Position numbers and translations under genes: made by a program. From Bacillota bacterium (GTDB lineage Bacteria; Bacillota; Clostridia; CAKSNL01; HGM11501), in NCBI GenBank assembly GCA_030705805.1, contig JAUZPY010000004.1:1-48165 (forward strand): 48,165 bases of DNA, written 5' to 3'. This document shows positions 27,652-36,573 of this stretch, piece after piece. The first letter of the stretch is position 1. Each line of letters opens with the position of its first letter. Under the pieces are notes generated by a model, which searched no databases, had not been told where the DNA came from, and saw only the letters and a program-made list of their open reading frames with translations.

Positions 27652-28704
27652 ATGGAATTGAATTTTACATGGTTTTTAAATCAACTTATCACTTCACCGG
27701 TTTTGCTTATAACTGTTATTTTAACTATGGGAGTTATATTTGTTAACGGATGGACAGATGCCCCTAATGCTATTGCAACTTGTGTTGCGACTCGTGCTAT
27801 TACAGCGGGGAAAGCGGTGTTTATGGCAGCAGTATTTAATTTGCTGGGCGTACTTGTAATGACACTTTTAAATACTACTGTTGCAACAACAATTGCAAAC
27901 ATGGTTGATTTCAGTGGAAATAATCACGATGCGGTAATTGCTCTTTGTGCTGCACTATTTGCAATAATAATTTGGGCTGTTGCGGCATGGTATTTTGGAA
28001 TACCTACAAGTGAAAGCCATGCGCTTATAGCAGGATTGTCGGGTGCAGCCATTGCTTTACATAACGGTCTTTCCGGTATAAATGGGTCAGAGTGGATGAA
28101 GGTTATATATGGACTTGTGCTTTCTACGGTTTTGGGCTTTGTAGCAGGCTACATCTTTACTCGCCTGACGATGTTTACATTTAGAAAAGCAGACAGGCGA
28201 AAAACGGGTCCATTTTTTAAAAAAGCACAGATTTTTGGCGGAGGTGCCATGGCTTTCATGCACGGAGCACAAGACGGTCAGAAATTCATGGGCGTTTTAA
28301 TTTTGGGGGTTCTGCTTGCTAAAGGAAGTAACTTTCAAGGTGAGGTAAATATTCCCATGTGGATGATTATACTTTGCTCCCTTGTAATGAGTATAGGAAC
28401 ATCGGTTGGCGGCTATAAAATAATAAAAGCAGTTGGAATGGATATGGTAAAGCTTGAAACGTATCAAGGGTTTTCTGCTGATATAGCGGCTGCCGCATGT
28501 CTTTTACTATCTTCCATTTTCGGAATTCCTGTCAGCACTACTCATATGAAAACAACAGCTATAATGGGCGTTGGTGCAACAAAAAGATTATCTGCGGTAA
28601 ATTTTGGTGTCGTAAAAGATATGGTTTTAACTTGGATACTTACATTTCCCGGCTGCGGAATTATCGGTTATGTAATGGCTAAACTGTTTATGTATATTTT
28701 TTAA
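27652..28704 (+). CDS. pit: inorganic phosphate transporter, PiT family
   Basis: NGWTDAPNAIATCVATRAI; FGIPTSESHALIAGLSGAAI; HGAQDGQKFMG; GIPVSTTHMKTTAIMG. Confidence 0.95.
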   Translation: MELNFTWFLNQLITSPVLLITVILTMGVIFVNGWTDAPNAIATCVATRAITAGKAVFMAAVFNLLGVLVMTLLNTTVATTIANMVDFSGNNHDAVIALCAALFAIIIWAVAAWYFGIPTSESHALIAGLSGAAIALHNGLSGINGSEWMKVIYGLVLSTVLGFVAGYIFTRLTMFTFRKADRRKTGPFFKKAQIFGGGAMAFMHGAQDGQKFMGVLILGVLLAKGSNFQGEVNIPMWMIILCSLVMSIGTSVGGYKIIKAVGMDMVKLETYQGFSADIAAAACLLLSSIFGIPVSTTHMKTTAIMGVGATKRLSAVNFGVVKDMVLTWILTFPGCGIIGYVMAKLFMYIF

Positions 28705-28723
28705 CTAGAGAGGAGATTTTATA

Positions 28724-29347
28724 ATGTCAAAGAAGACAGAAAATTTTTATTTTGAGAATTTCAAAAGCGGAGTATCTTTTGCAAAAGATGCAGCTAAGAT
28801 GCTGAAAAGCATTTTTGAGGACTTTGATCCTAAAAAGCTTAATCATCAGATTGAAGAAATGCATAAAATCGAACACAGTGCGGATGAAAAAAAGCATGAA
28901 CTAATGAATGCTTTAACCGTTGCGTTCATTACACCCTTAGAGAGAGAAGATATAATTAAATTAAGCCAGTTTATTGACGACGTTACCGACTCAATAGAAG
29001 ATATTCTTATCCATATTTATTTTAATAACATAACAGAATTAAGAGAAGATGCAATGGAGTTTGCTGATATTTTGCTTAAGTGCTGCGATTCTTTAGAGGA
29101 GCTTTTGGAAGAGTTTAAGAATTTCAAAAAATCTAAAAAGCTTGGAAAGATTATTATAGAAATAAACAGACTTGAAGAAGATGGCGATGAACTTTACGTT
29201 AAAGCAATGCGCAATTTGCATACAAATAGCCAAAATATGTTTGAAATCATAGTTTGGCGTGAAATATATACTATGTTTGAATTTATATATGATGGTTGTG
29301 AACACGTAGCAGATGTAGTTGAAAGCGTAGCTATCGGAAACACCTGA
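28724..29347 (+). CDS. DUF47 family PhoU-like protein
   Basis: IEHSADEKKHELMNALTVAFITPLEREDIIKLSQFIDDVTDSIED; located directly after pit. Confidence 0.92.
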   Translation: MSKKTENFYFENFKSGVSFAKDAAKMLKSIFEDFDPKKLNHQIEEMHKIEHSADEKKHELMNALTVAFITPLEREDIIKLSQFIDDVTDSIEDILIHIYFNNITELREDAMEFADILLKCCDSLEELLEEFKNFKKSKKLGKIIIEINRLEEDGDELYVKAMRNLHTNSQNMFEIIVWREIYTMFEFIYDGCEHVADVVESVAIGNT

Positions 29348-29377
29348 TAAAGGAAATTTATATTTGGGGGCGGAGTT

Positions 29378-32005
29378 TTGAAGCATTACTGTACTTCAAT
29401 AGAAGAAACCTTTAAAAATACAAAATCCGGACAAACTGGATTAGATAGTGATGAGGCATTAGAAAGACTTAAAACCAATGGATTAAATAAGCTTGCCGAA
29501 GAAAAAGGAGAGTCGTTATTTCACAAATTTTTCTCACAGCTTAAAGATCCGATGATAATTATACTATTGGCTGCGGCTGCTATTTCGGCTGTAACTTCCA
29601 TTCAGTCACACGAGTCAATGGCCGATGTAATTATTATCTTGTTTGTGGTTATTGTAAATGCGGTTTTAGGAGTTTATCAGGAAAATAAGGCTGAAAAGGC
29701 TATTGAAGCACTGCAGGAAATGGCAGCAGCCACAAGTAAAATTATACGTGACGGAAAGCAGATAACTGTAAAAAGTGAAGAAATAGTTGTCGGTGATATT
29801 GTAGTCCTTGAAGCCGGAGATTCAATTCCTGCTGACGGAAGGCTTATTGAAAGCATGAGTCTTCAGATTGAGGAATCTGCATTAACCGGGGAAAGTGTTC
29901 CGGTCAATAAGTTTATTGATATTTTAAACCTTAATAATGCGGCAGACATTCCGTTAGGTGACAGGAAAAACATGATATACATGGGCAGTACTGTTGCATA
30001 TGGCAGAGGAAAAGCTGTTATTACGGATACAGGCATGGATACCGAAATGGGTAAGATTGCCACCGCTCTGGCTAATGCCGAAGCAGGGCAGACACCCCTA
30101 CAGAAAAACCTTGCTCATTTGAGTAAGGTTTTAACAGTTATGGTCCTTGCTATTTGTGCTGCAGTTTTTGTAATTGGATTAATTAGAGCAAGAGGCTTCA
30201 GCGGTGAGGTAATACTCAACACCTTCATGATTGCGGTAAGCCTTGCCGTTGCGGCTATACCTGAGGGCCTTGCGGCTGTGGTTACAATCGTTTTGTCTAT
30301 AGGTGTAACCAATATGAGCGAAAGAAATGCTATAATAAGGCGTCTAACGGCAGTTGAAACTCTTGGCTGCGCGCAAATTATCTGTTCTGATAAAACAGGT
30401 ACACTTACGCAAAATATTATGACTGTAGTAGAGCATTTTGGCAGTAATGAAGAAAAAATAGCTCTTGCAATGGCTCTATGTTCAGATGCAGAGCTTGGAG
30501 AGAACGGGAAGGCAGTAGGAGAGCCTACTGAATGTGCCCTTGTAAATTATGCAGCATCTTTGGGAATCTATAAAAGCGACCTTAAAAAGAGCTACCCCAG
30601 AATTGCAGAAGTTCCTTTTGACAGCGTTAGAAAAATGATGACGACTGTTCATAAAACAGATAACGGCGTAATTCAATTTACAAAAGGCGCTCCCGATGAG
30701 ATCATTAAAAGATGCACCCATTATAATTCTGATGGAAAGATTATACCTTTGACAGATGAATTAAAAGAAAAGATAATCAAGGCAAACTATAATATGTCTA
30801 CTAAAGCTCTTAGAGTTCTTGCAGCTGCAACAAAAACTATGGATAAAGAACCGGAAGAGGAAACATCGGAGTATTTAGAGCATGATTTATGCTTCTTAGG
30901 ATTAACAGGCATGATTGACCCTGTTCGTCCGGAAGCGGTAGAAGCTATAGAAGTTTGTAAGACAGCCGGAATAACGCCTATTATGATAACCGGCGACCAT
31001 ATAAATACAGCTGTTGCTATTGCTAAAAGCCTCGGAATTCTGGAAAACGAATCTCAGGCTGTAACAGGACTTATGTTAGATGAGATGAGTGATGAAGAAT
31101 TCAATAGTAAATTTATGGATATCAGAGTTTATGCAAGAGTTCAACCTGAGCATAAGGTGAAAATTGTTAATGCTTGGCGGAATGCAGGCTATGTAACGGC
31201 TATGACCGGTGACGGTGTAAATGACGCTCCCAGTATAAAATCAGCTGATATTGGCGTTGGTATGGGCATTAACGGAACGGACGTAACAAAAAATGTTTCA
31301 GACATGGTTCTTGCGGACGATAATTTTGCAACAATCGTTGGTGCTGTTGAGGAAGGGCGCAGAATATATAGCAATATCCGAAAAGCAATACAGTTTTTAT
31401 TGAGCTCAAATATGAGTGAGGTGCTTTCGATTTTTATTGCAACACTTTTTGGGTTTACTATTCTTGGGCCTGTACATTTGCTTTGGATTAACCTTGTTAC
31501 GGACTGTTTCCCTGCTCTTGCTTTGGGAATGGAAAAAGCAGAGGGAAATGTAATGAAGCATCAGCCCAGAAGTTCCGATGAAAATATCTTTTCAGGCGGT
31601 ATGGGCATAGATATTTTATACCAGGGAATTGCTGTTACCGTACTTACTTTATCCGCATATTTTATAGGATATTATATGGAAAACGGCGTTTTTGAAATAG
31701 CTAATAATTCACAGGGCACAACTATGGCATTTATGACAATGAGTATGGCGGAGATCTTCCACAGCTTTAACTTAAGATCCAGGAGAGAGAGTTTGTTTAG
31801 TATGAAGATACATAACAGTTATTTAAATTGGGCTGCCTTTGCCAGTCTTATATTAACAACTGCTGTAATATATATACCCTTTTTATCAAATGCCTTTGGG
31901 TTCGCGCACATAACTTTTGCCCAGTATGCTGTTTCACTTCTTCTTGCAGTAGCTATCATACCAATAGTAGAAATAGTTAAGCTTATACAGCGGACAATAA
32001 AATAA
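29378..32005 (+). CDS. cation-translocating P-type ATPase (P2A/calcium type)
   Basis: TGESVPV, CSDKTGTLTQN, KGAPDEII, MTGDGVNDAPSIKSADIGVGMG; TTG start. Confidence 0.95.
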   Translation: MKHYCTSIEETFKNTKSGQTGLDSDEALERLKTNGLNKLAEEKGESLFHKFFSQLKDPMIIILLAAAAISAVTSIQSHESMADVIIILFVVIVNAVLGVYQENKAEKAIEALQEMAAATSKIIRDGKQITVKSEEIVVGDIVVLEAGDSIPADGRLIESMSLQIEESALTGESVPVNKFIDILNLNNAADIPLGDRKNMIYMGSTVAYGRGKAVITDTGMDTEMGKIATALANAEAGQTPLQKNLAHLSKVLTVMVLAICAAVFVIGLIRARGFSGEVILNTFMIAVSLAVAAIPEGLAAVVTIVLSIGVTNMSERNAIIRRLTAVETLGCAQIICSDKTGTLTQNIMTVVEHFGSNEEKIALAMALCSDAELGENGKAVGEPTECALVNYAASLGIYKSDLKKSYPRIAEVPFDSVRKMMTTVHKTDNGVIQFTKGAPDEIIKRCTHYNSDGKIIPLTDELKEKIIKANYNMSTKALRVLAAATKTMDKEPEEETSEYLEHDLCFLGLTGMIDPVRPEAVEAIEVCKTAGITPIMITGDHINTAVAIAKSLGILENESQAVTGLMLDEMSDEEFNSKFMDIRVYARVQPEHKVKIVNAWRNAGYVTAMTGDGVNDAPSIKSADIGVGMGINGTDVTKNVSDMVLADDNFATIVGAVEEGRRIYSNIRKAIQFLLSSNMSEVLSIFIATLFGFTILGPVHLLWINLVTDCFPALALGMEKAEGNVMKHQPRSSDENIFSGGMGIDILYQGIAVTVLTLSAYFIGYYMENGVFEIANNSQGTTMAFMTMSMAEIFHSFNLRSRRESLFSMKIHNSYLNWAAFASLILTTAVIYIPFLSNAFGFAHITFAQYAVSLLLAVAIIPIVEIVKLIQRTIK

Positions 32006-32033
32006 AGCTAATAGATAATATGAAAACTTATAT

Positions 32034-32066
32034 AAAAATCCTTTATGAGTCATAAAGGATTTTTAT
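32034..32066 (+). terminator. intrinsic terminator
   Basis: AAAAATCCTTTATGAGTCATAAAGGATTTTTA. Confidence 0.85.
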
Positions 32067-32282
32067 TTTACTTATTATAAGCAGGAGGGGAAGATAAAAC
32101 CTAATTTACCTCATTTATGTGTTTTAAAAGACTTTTTACATTATATAAAAATAATGGGTTTAAAAAATATATTATTTGAAAATAATGATATTATAAGAAA
32201 AAAATAAACCTAAGAAAATTTTTATAATGCCTTATATTTTTTAAGGAATTGTTACATAATACATTAAGGAGGTGATTTTAAT

Positions 32283-32429
32283 ATGGATAAGAATGAAAAA
32301 ATAAATAATCAGAATAATAACAATTTTGATGAGATGAATAAGGATACTAACGAAACCAAAAACAGAAATCAGAAAAGCGCAAACAATAAAAAAGATTCAT
32401 TAGATTCTAATAAAAGAAAAGATAACTAA
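32283..32429 (+). CDS. 48-aa Asn/Lys-rich small protein
   Basis: AAGGAGGTGATTTTAAT RBS; MDKNEKINNQNNNNFDEMNKDTNETKNRNQKSANNKKDSLDSNKRKDN; absent from the ORF track. Confidence 0.65.
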   Translation: MDKNEKINNQNNNNFDEMNKDTNETKNRNQKSANNKKDSLDSNKRKDN

Positions 32430-32578
32430 TGGCTAAAAACGGAATGAGAAGATATCGCTCCGGAGATGACCAGGATGTTAAAAATTTTAGAGGAATAAAA
32501 GTTAAAAATAAAGAAGAATCTGTACCGGAGATACAAGGTAAGGCAAAATCCGGTAAGGAAAAAGCAGGACCTATGTAA
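32429..32578 (+). CDS. 49-aa basic small protein, start overlaps previous stop (TAATG)
   Basis: MAKNGMRRYRSGDDQDVKNFRGIKVKNKEESVPEIQGKAKSGKEKAGPM followed by a strong terminator. Confidence 0.6.
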   Translation: MAKNGMRRYRSGDDQDVKNFRGIKVKNKEESVPEIQGKAKSGKEKAGPM

Positions 32579-32615
32579 AAGAAGCTGTATTGCATTTTTG
32601 CAATACAGCTTCTTT
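32579..32615 (+). terminator. strong intrinsic terminator after the small ORF pair
   Basis: AAGAAGCTGTATTGCATTTTTGCAATACAGCTTCTTTAT. Confidence 0.9.
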
Positions 32616-32637
32616 ATAATAATAATATTACATTTTA

Positions 32638-32679
32638 TGTGACTAAGTCACGGCACTTCCCATAATTTTCATGTATAAT
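32638..32679 (+). promoter_or_regulatory. putative Crp/Fnr-type operator and -10 box upstream of rubrerythrin
   Basis: TGTGACTAAGTCAC palindrome centred at 32645; TATAAT 32674-32679. Confidence 0.55.
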
Positions 32680-32710
32680 ATTAATAGCAAAAGCTAGAGG
32701 AGGACTAATT

Positions 32711-33247
32711 ATGAAAATAAAAGGATCTAAAACAGAGGCAAATTTAATTGCCGCTTTTGCCGGTGAATCTCAGGCAAGAAACAAATATACTTATTACGCT
32801 TCAAAAGCAAATAAAGAAGGCTATGTGCAAATAGGAAAGCTATTTGAAGAAACAGCAGCCAACGAAAAAGAGCATGCAAAAATCTGGTTTAAGCTTTTGC
32901 ACGACGGTATCCCCGATACGTTGACAAATTTAAACGACGCAGCAAACGGTGAACATTATGAATGGACAGATATGTATGATCAGTTTGCTAAAGAAGCAAA
33001 AGAAGAAGGTTTTGATCATATTGCTTATCTTTTTGAAGAAGTTGGCAAAATTGAAAAAGAACATGAGCTTCGTTATAGAAAATTGATAGCTAATCTGGAA
33101 GGAGGCCTTGTGTTCTCCAGAGACGGTGACGTAATATGGCAGTGCTCAAATTGCGGCCATATTGTAGTTGGCAAAAAAGCACCTGAAGTTTGCCCGGTAT
33201 GCGAGCATCCAAAGAGTTATTTTGAAATAAAAGCTGATAATTATTAA
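32711..33247 (+). CDS. rbr: rubrerythrin
   Basis: [31 protein letters not shown]-terminal rubredoxin-like [29 protein letters not shown]. Confidence 0.96.
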   Translation: MKIKGSKTEANLIAAFAGESQARNKYTYYASKANKEGYVQIGKLFEETAANEKEHAKIWFKLLHDGIPDTLTNLNDAANGEHYEWTDMYDQFAKEAKEEGFDHIAYLFEEVGKIEKEHELRYRKLIANLEGGLVFSRDGDVIWQCSNCGHIVVGKKAPEVCPVCEHPKSYFEIKADNY

Positions 33248-33278
33248 AAAAGTTTTATGGAATTTTATATTTTTTAAA

Positions 33279-33314
33279 TTAAAAGCTGCTGTGCTAAAGC
33301 ACAGCAGCTTTTAA
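33279..33314 (+). terminator. intrinsic terminator
   Basis: TTAAAAGCTGCTGTGCTAAAGCACAGCAGCTTTTAA. Confidence 0.85.
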
Positions 33315-33359
33315 TATATTGACAATGGCTTAAAATGAATTTAAAATATATTTGGAAGG

Positions 33360-33435
33360 TTAGGCATAAGAGAGCCCGCCTCTATATGCCCTGCCCTTTT
33401 AAAACCATATATAGGCAGGCTCCCTTATGCTCCAA
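33360..33435. repeat. 76-bp palindromic element, copy C
   Basis: TTAGGCATAAGAGAGCCCGCCTCTATATG...CATATATAGGCAGGCTCCCTTATGCTCCAA; 25-bp arms with 3 mismatches. Confidence 0.75.
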
Positions 33436-33491
33436 GCAAACCGGAACTTTTGCCATTACTTAAAAGATTAGAATTTGTTCCTTTTCTATTT

Positions 33492-33533
33492 TGTGATTTT
33501 ATCACAGTAACCGAACTTATTAAGAGTTATACT
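33492..33533 (+). promoter_or_regulatory. putative Crp/Fnr-type operator and -10 box upstream of FTR/thioredoxin genes
   Basis: TGTGATTTTATCACA perfect palindrome centred at 33499; TATACT 33528-33533. Confidence 0.6.
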
Positions 33534-33554
33534 TATATTAAAGGGGGGCAGTAT

Positions 33555-33761
33555 ATGAAGATAAAATTAAATGAAAACAAGGAAATTGTTGCCACTGTTA
33601 AAGAAGGATTAAAGAGAACAGGTGGATTCTGCCCATGCAGAATAGAAAAAAACGAAGATACAAAATGTATGTGCAAGGAATTCAGAGATCAGGTTAATGA
33701 CCCTAATTTTGAAGGATATTGTCACTGCCTTTTGTATTATAAATCAAAATTGGAGGGATAA
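33555..33761 (+). CDS. ferredoxin-thioredoxin reductase catalytic-type protein
   Basis: GFCPCR...KCMCKEF...GYCHCLLYYK cysteine signature; GGGGGG RBS before ATG 33555. Confidence 0.88.
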   Translation: MKIKLNENKEIVATVKEGLKRTGGFCPCRIEKNEDTKCMCKEFRDQVNDPNFEGYCHCLLYYKSKLEG

Positions 33762-33763
33762 TT

Positions 33764-34078
33764 ATGAGCGTTAAAGTTGTTACTGATAAAAATTTCAAAG
33801 AAGAAGTATTTAATACAGATAAAACAGTATTAATTGATTTTTGGGCAGCTTGGTGCGGCCCTTGCAGAATGCTGTCTCCGGTAGTGGATGAAATTGCATC
33901 TGAATACCAAGACAGGCTTAAGGTATGTAAAGTAAATGTTGACGAGGAACCTGAACTTGCCAGACAGTTTAATATTGTAAGTATTCCAACGCTTATTGCC
34001 TTAAAAGACAATAAAATAGTATCAAAATCTGTCGGAGTAAGTCCTAAGGCGGAAATTTTATCAATGCTTGGAATTTGA
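33764..34078 (+). CDS. trxA: thioredoxin
   Basis: IDFWAAWCGPCRMLSPVVDEIA; ARQFNIVSIPTLIALK. Confidence 0.96.
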   Translation: MSVKVVTDKNFKEEVFNTDKTVLIDFWAAWCGPCRMLSPVVDEIASEYQDRLKVCKVNVDEEPELARQFNIVSIPTLIALKDNKIVSKSVGVSPKAEILSMLGI

Positions 34079-34152
34079 GCTTTTCTCTGGTACTAAGCTT
34101 AAATTAGGCTCCTCTATGTTTAATGATTATACAAAAGAGAGAGGTGTGCTTC

Positions 34153-34839
34153 GTGAAGGAAATTGATTATAAAATACTTGAAGAGTCCTTGCCTTTTTGG
34201 GAAAAATTAAATGAACAGCAAAAAGAACTGATTTTAAATAACACCAGGAGCGTAAGTTATTTAAAAGGATCAAAAATTTATGTTCACGGTGAAGATTGCC
34301 TTGGGCTGATTATCATAAAAAAGGGCAGGGTAAGTGCTTTTATGCTTTCCGATGAAGGCAGAGAAACCACCTTGTTTAGATTAAATCCGGGTGATGTATG
34401 TGTTTTGTCCGCTTCCTGCGTAATAAAACAAATTGCTTTTGATGTTCATATGGACGCAGAAAAGGATTCGGAGCTTTTCATTTTAAAAGCTGGTTTATTT
34501 GCACAGCTTATGGCTGAAAACATATATGTAGAAAACTTCACCTATAAGCTTATGATGGAGAGGTTCTCCGATGTCATGTGGACTATGCAGCAAATTCTGT
34601 TTAAAAGCTTTGATGACAGGCTTGCCCAATTCTTATATGGTGAAATGACAGAAACGAGGCAGGATACTATATTTATTACTCATGAACAAATTGCAAAACA
34701 CCTTTCTACCGCTCGAGAGGTTGTAACAAGAATGCTTAAGCGATTTAGCGATAATGGAATTGTTGAGTTAAATAGAGGTTCAATTAATATAAAAGATAAA
34801 GAAAAGCTAAAGAACTTAATTACAAAAAGCAACCGGTAA
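34153..34839 (+). CDS. Crp/Fnr family transcriptional regulator
   Basis: cNMP-binding-like fold; HTH THEQIAKHLSTAREVVTRMLKRFSDNGIVELNRGSI; GTG start. Confidence 0.92.
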   Translation: MKEIDYKILEESLPFWEKLNEQQKELILNNTRSVSYLKGSKIYVHGEDCLGLIIIKKGRVSAFMLSDEGRETTLFRLNPGDVCVLSASCVIKQIAFDVHMDAEKDSELFILKAGLFAQLMAENIYVENFTYKLMMERFSDVMWTMQQILFKSFDDRLAQFLYGEMTETRQDTIFITHEQIAKHLSTAREVVTRMLKRFSDNGIVELNRGSINIKDKEKLKNLITKSNR

Positions 34840-34861
34840 AAATTTTTACCGGTTGCTTTTT
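34824..34861 (+). terminator. intrinsic terminator
   Basis: AAAAAGCAACCGGTAAAAATTTTTACCGGTTGCTTTTT. Confidence 0.9.
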
Positions 34862-34966
34862 GTATAAAGTGCCGCTGCAAAATGTGTATCCTATATAGGG
34901 TTAATATACAAAAAAAGTCGCTAAAATAAGAAGTTTGCATATTGTGATAAGTATGGAGGTGAAAAA

Positions 34967-35422
34967 ATGTATAAATCCAGAGATGAGGCAGTAGCTTATA
35001 TTAAAGGAGGAAGCGAGTATCCTGATATTCACGGCAATGTTTATTTTTATCAAACTAATATAGGAATAATAGTAAGCGCAGAAATATACGGACTTCCGGT
35101 TCAAAACGATTGCAGTGGCTCTAGTGTGTTCGGCTTCCATATTCATGAAGGAAGTGAATGCACAGGAAACAGTATGGATGAATTTGCAGATACCTTAGGC
35201 CATTATAACCCAAAGGAGTGTCCACATCCTTATCATGCAGGAGACCTGCCTCCGTTGTTTGCAGATAATGGATATGCATATATGTCGGTACTTACCAGTC
35301 GGTTTAAACTTAACGAAATAATAGGGAAAACAGTAATCATTCATGAAAAACCTGATGACTTTACAACCCAGCCAAGTGGTAATTCGGGTAAAAAAATAGC
35401 TTGTGGGAAAATAGAAGGCTAA
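34967..35422 (+). CDS. superoxide dismutase (Cu/Zn SOD-like) family protein
   Basis: FGFHIHEGSECTG, GHYNPKECPHPYHAGDLPPLFADNGYAYMSVLTSRF, VIIHEKPDDFTTQPSGNSGKKIACG. Confidence 0.9.
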   Translation: MYKSRDEAVAYIKGGSEYPDIHGNVYFYQTNIGIIVSAEIYGLPVQNDCSGSSVFGFHIHEGSECTGNSMDEFADTLGHYNPKECPHPYHAGDLPPLFADNGYAYMSVLTSRFKLNEIIGKTVIIHEKPDDFTTQPSGNSGKKIACGKIEG

Positions 35423-35510
35423 TCTTATTGCTATAATGACAGCGGTTATTTGCACAAGAATTTATGTACTTAGCCGCCGGAAATAAAATAAATGCATCCA
35501 CTTATTTAAG

Positions 35511-35552
35511 ATGCACTCCAAATGTTATTTGTGTCTAACATTTGGAGTGCAT
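35511..35552 (+). terminator. strong hairpin, probable terminator
   Basis: ATGCACTCCAAATGTTATTTGTGTCTAACATTTGGAGTGCAT. Confidence 0.7.
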
Positions 35553-35590
35553 TTATTTATATTCTAATTGTTATATTTAGTAATTACTGT

Positions 35591-35630
35591 TTTACTTAGA
35601 TTTAACATAAGCATTCTTTTATACTTTACA
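35591..35630 (+). promoter_or_regulatory. candidate PhoP/PhoB box direct repeats upstream of pstS
   Basis: TTTACT (35591) and TTAACA (35602) at 11-nt spacing, TTTACA at 35625. Confidence 0.4.
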
Positions 35631-35693
35631 TAATATTTTTATAATGAATTTGTAAGATAAATAAAAGTAATAAATTATAAAGGAGAACGAAGA

Positions 35694-36560
35694 ATGAAAA
35701 GAACATTGGCACTTTTAATTACAGGCAGTTTGATTTTTACAATGCTTGTAGGATGCGGAGGCGGCGGGTTTAATCCTTCAAATGATATAACAGTTATTTC
35801 ACGAGAAGAAGGCTCGGGCACGAGAGGCGCTTTTATTGAACTTTTTGGCATTGAGGAAAAAGACGCAAATAACAATAAAATTGATAAAACGCTATCCACA
35901 GCAGATATTAATGACAGTACGGGAATTATGCTTACAAATGTATCAAGTAACCAGAGCGCAATCGGATATATTTCCATGGGGTCATTAAACAATACGATTA
36001 AGGCAGTTAAAATCGACGGCGCCCAGGCAACTGCCCAAAATGTTAAAAACGGCACATATAAAATAGCACGTCCGTTTAATATTGCAACAAAAGGCACTCC
36101 GTCTGGTGCAGCTTCGGATTTCATAAGTTTCATTCTTTCAACAGAGGGTCAAAAAGTAGTTCAGGATAACGGTTATATTGCTCTAACTGATACGAAGGCC
36201 TACAGCGGCACAAAGCCTTCCGGTAAAGTTGTAATAGCAGGCTCTTCTTCTGTAACTCCTGTCATGGAAAAGTTAAAAGAAGCTTATCTTCTGGTAAATC
36301 AGAATGCAACAATAGAAATTCAACAGAGTGATTCCACTACCGGTATAAACAGTACGATTCAGGGAATATGCGACATAGGTATGTCCTCCCGTGATCTTAA
36401 AGACAGCGAAACCCAGAAAGGTTTAACCTCTACTAAAATAGCCATTGACGGTATTGCAGTAATTGTAAACTCTCAAAACACCGTTTCAAATCTTTCGTCC
36501 AAACAAGTTAAAGATATCTATACGGGTGTAAGTACTAAATGGCAGGATGTAATTGGTTAA
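35694..36560 (+). CDS. pstS: phosphate ABC transporter substrate-binding protein, circularly permuted domain order
   Basis: lipobox; ITVISREEGSGTRGAF half precedes GKVVIAGSSSVTPVMEKL half; first gene of pst operon. Confidence 0.92.
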   Translation: MKRTLALLITGSLIFTMLVGCGGGGFNPSNDITVISREEGSGTRGAFIELFGIEEKDANNNKIDKTLSTADINDSTGIMLTNVSSNQSAIGYISMGSLNNTIKAVKIDGAQATAQNVKNGTYKIARPFNIATKGTPSGAASDFISFILSTEGQKVVQDNGYIALTDTKAYSGTKPSGKVVIAGSSSVTPVMEKLKEAYLLVNQNATIEIQQSDSTTGINSTIQGICDIGMSSRDLKDSETQKGLTSTKIAIDGIAVIVNSQNTVSNLSSKQVKDIYTGVSTKWQDVIG

Positions 36561-36573
36561 ATCTTAGAAAAAA

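Noticed and set aside
27652-29347. PiT plus DUF47 as a novel phosphate system
   Set aside because: Adjacent PiT and DUF47 genes are a well-known arrangement; ordinary despite the second (pst) system in the window.
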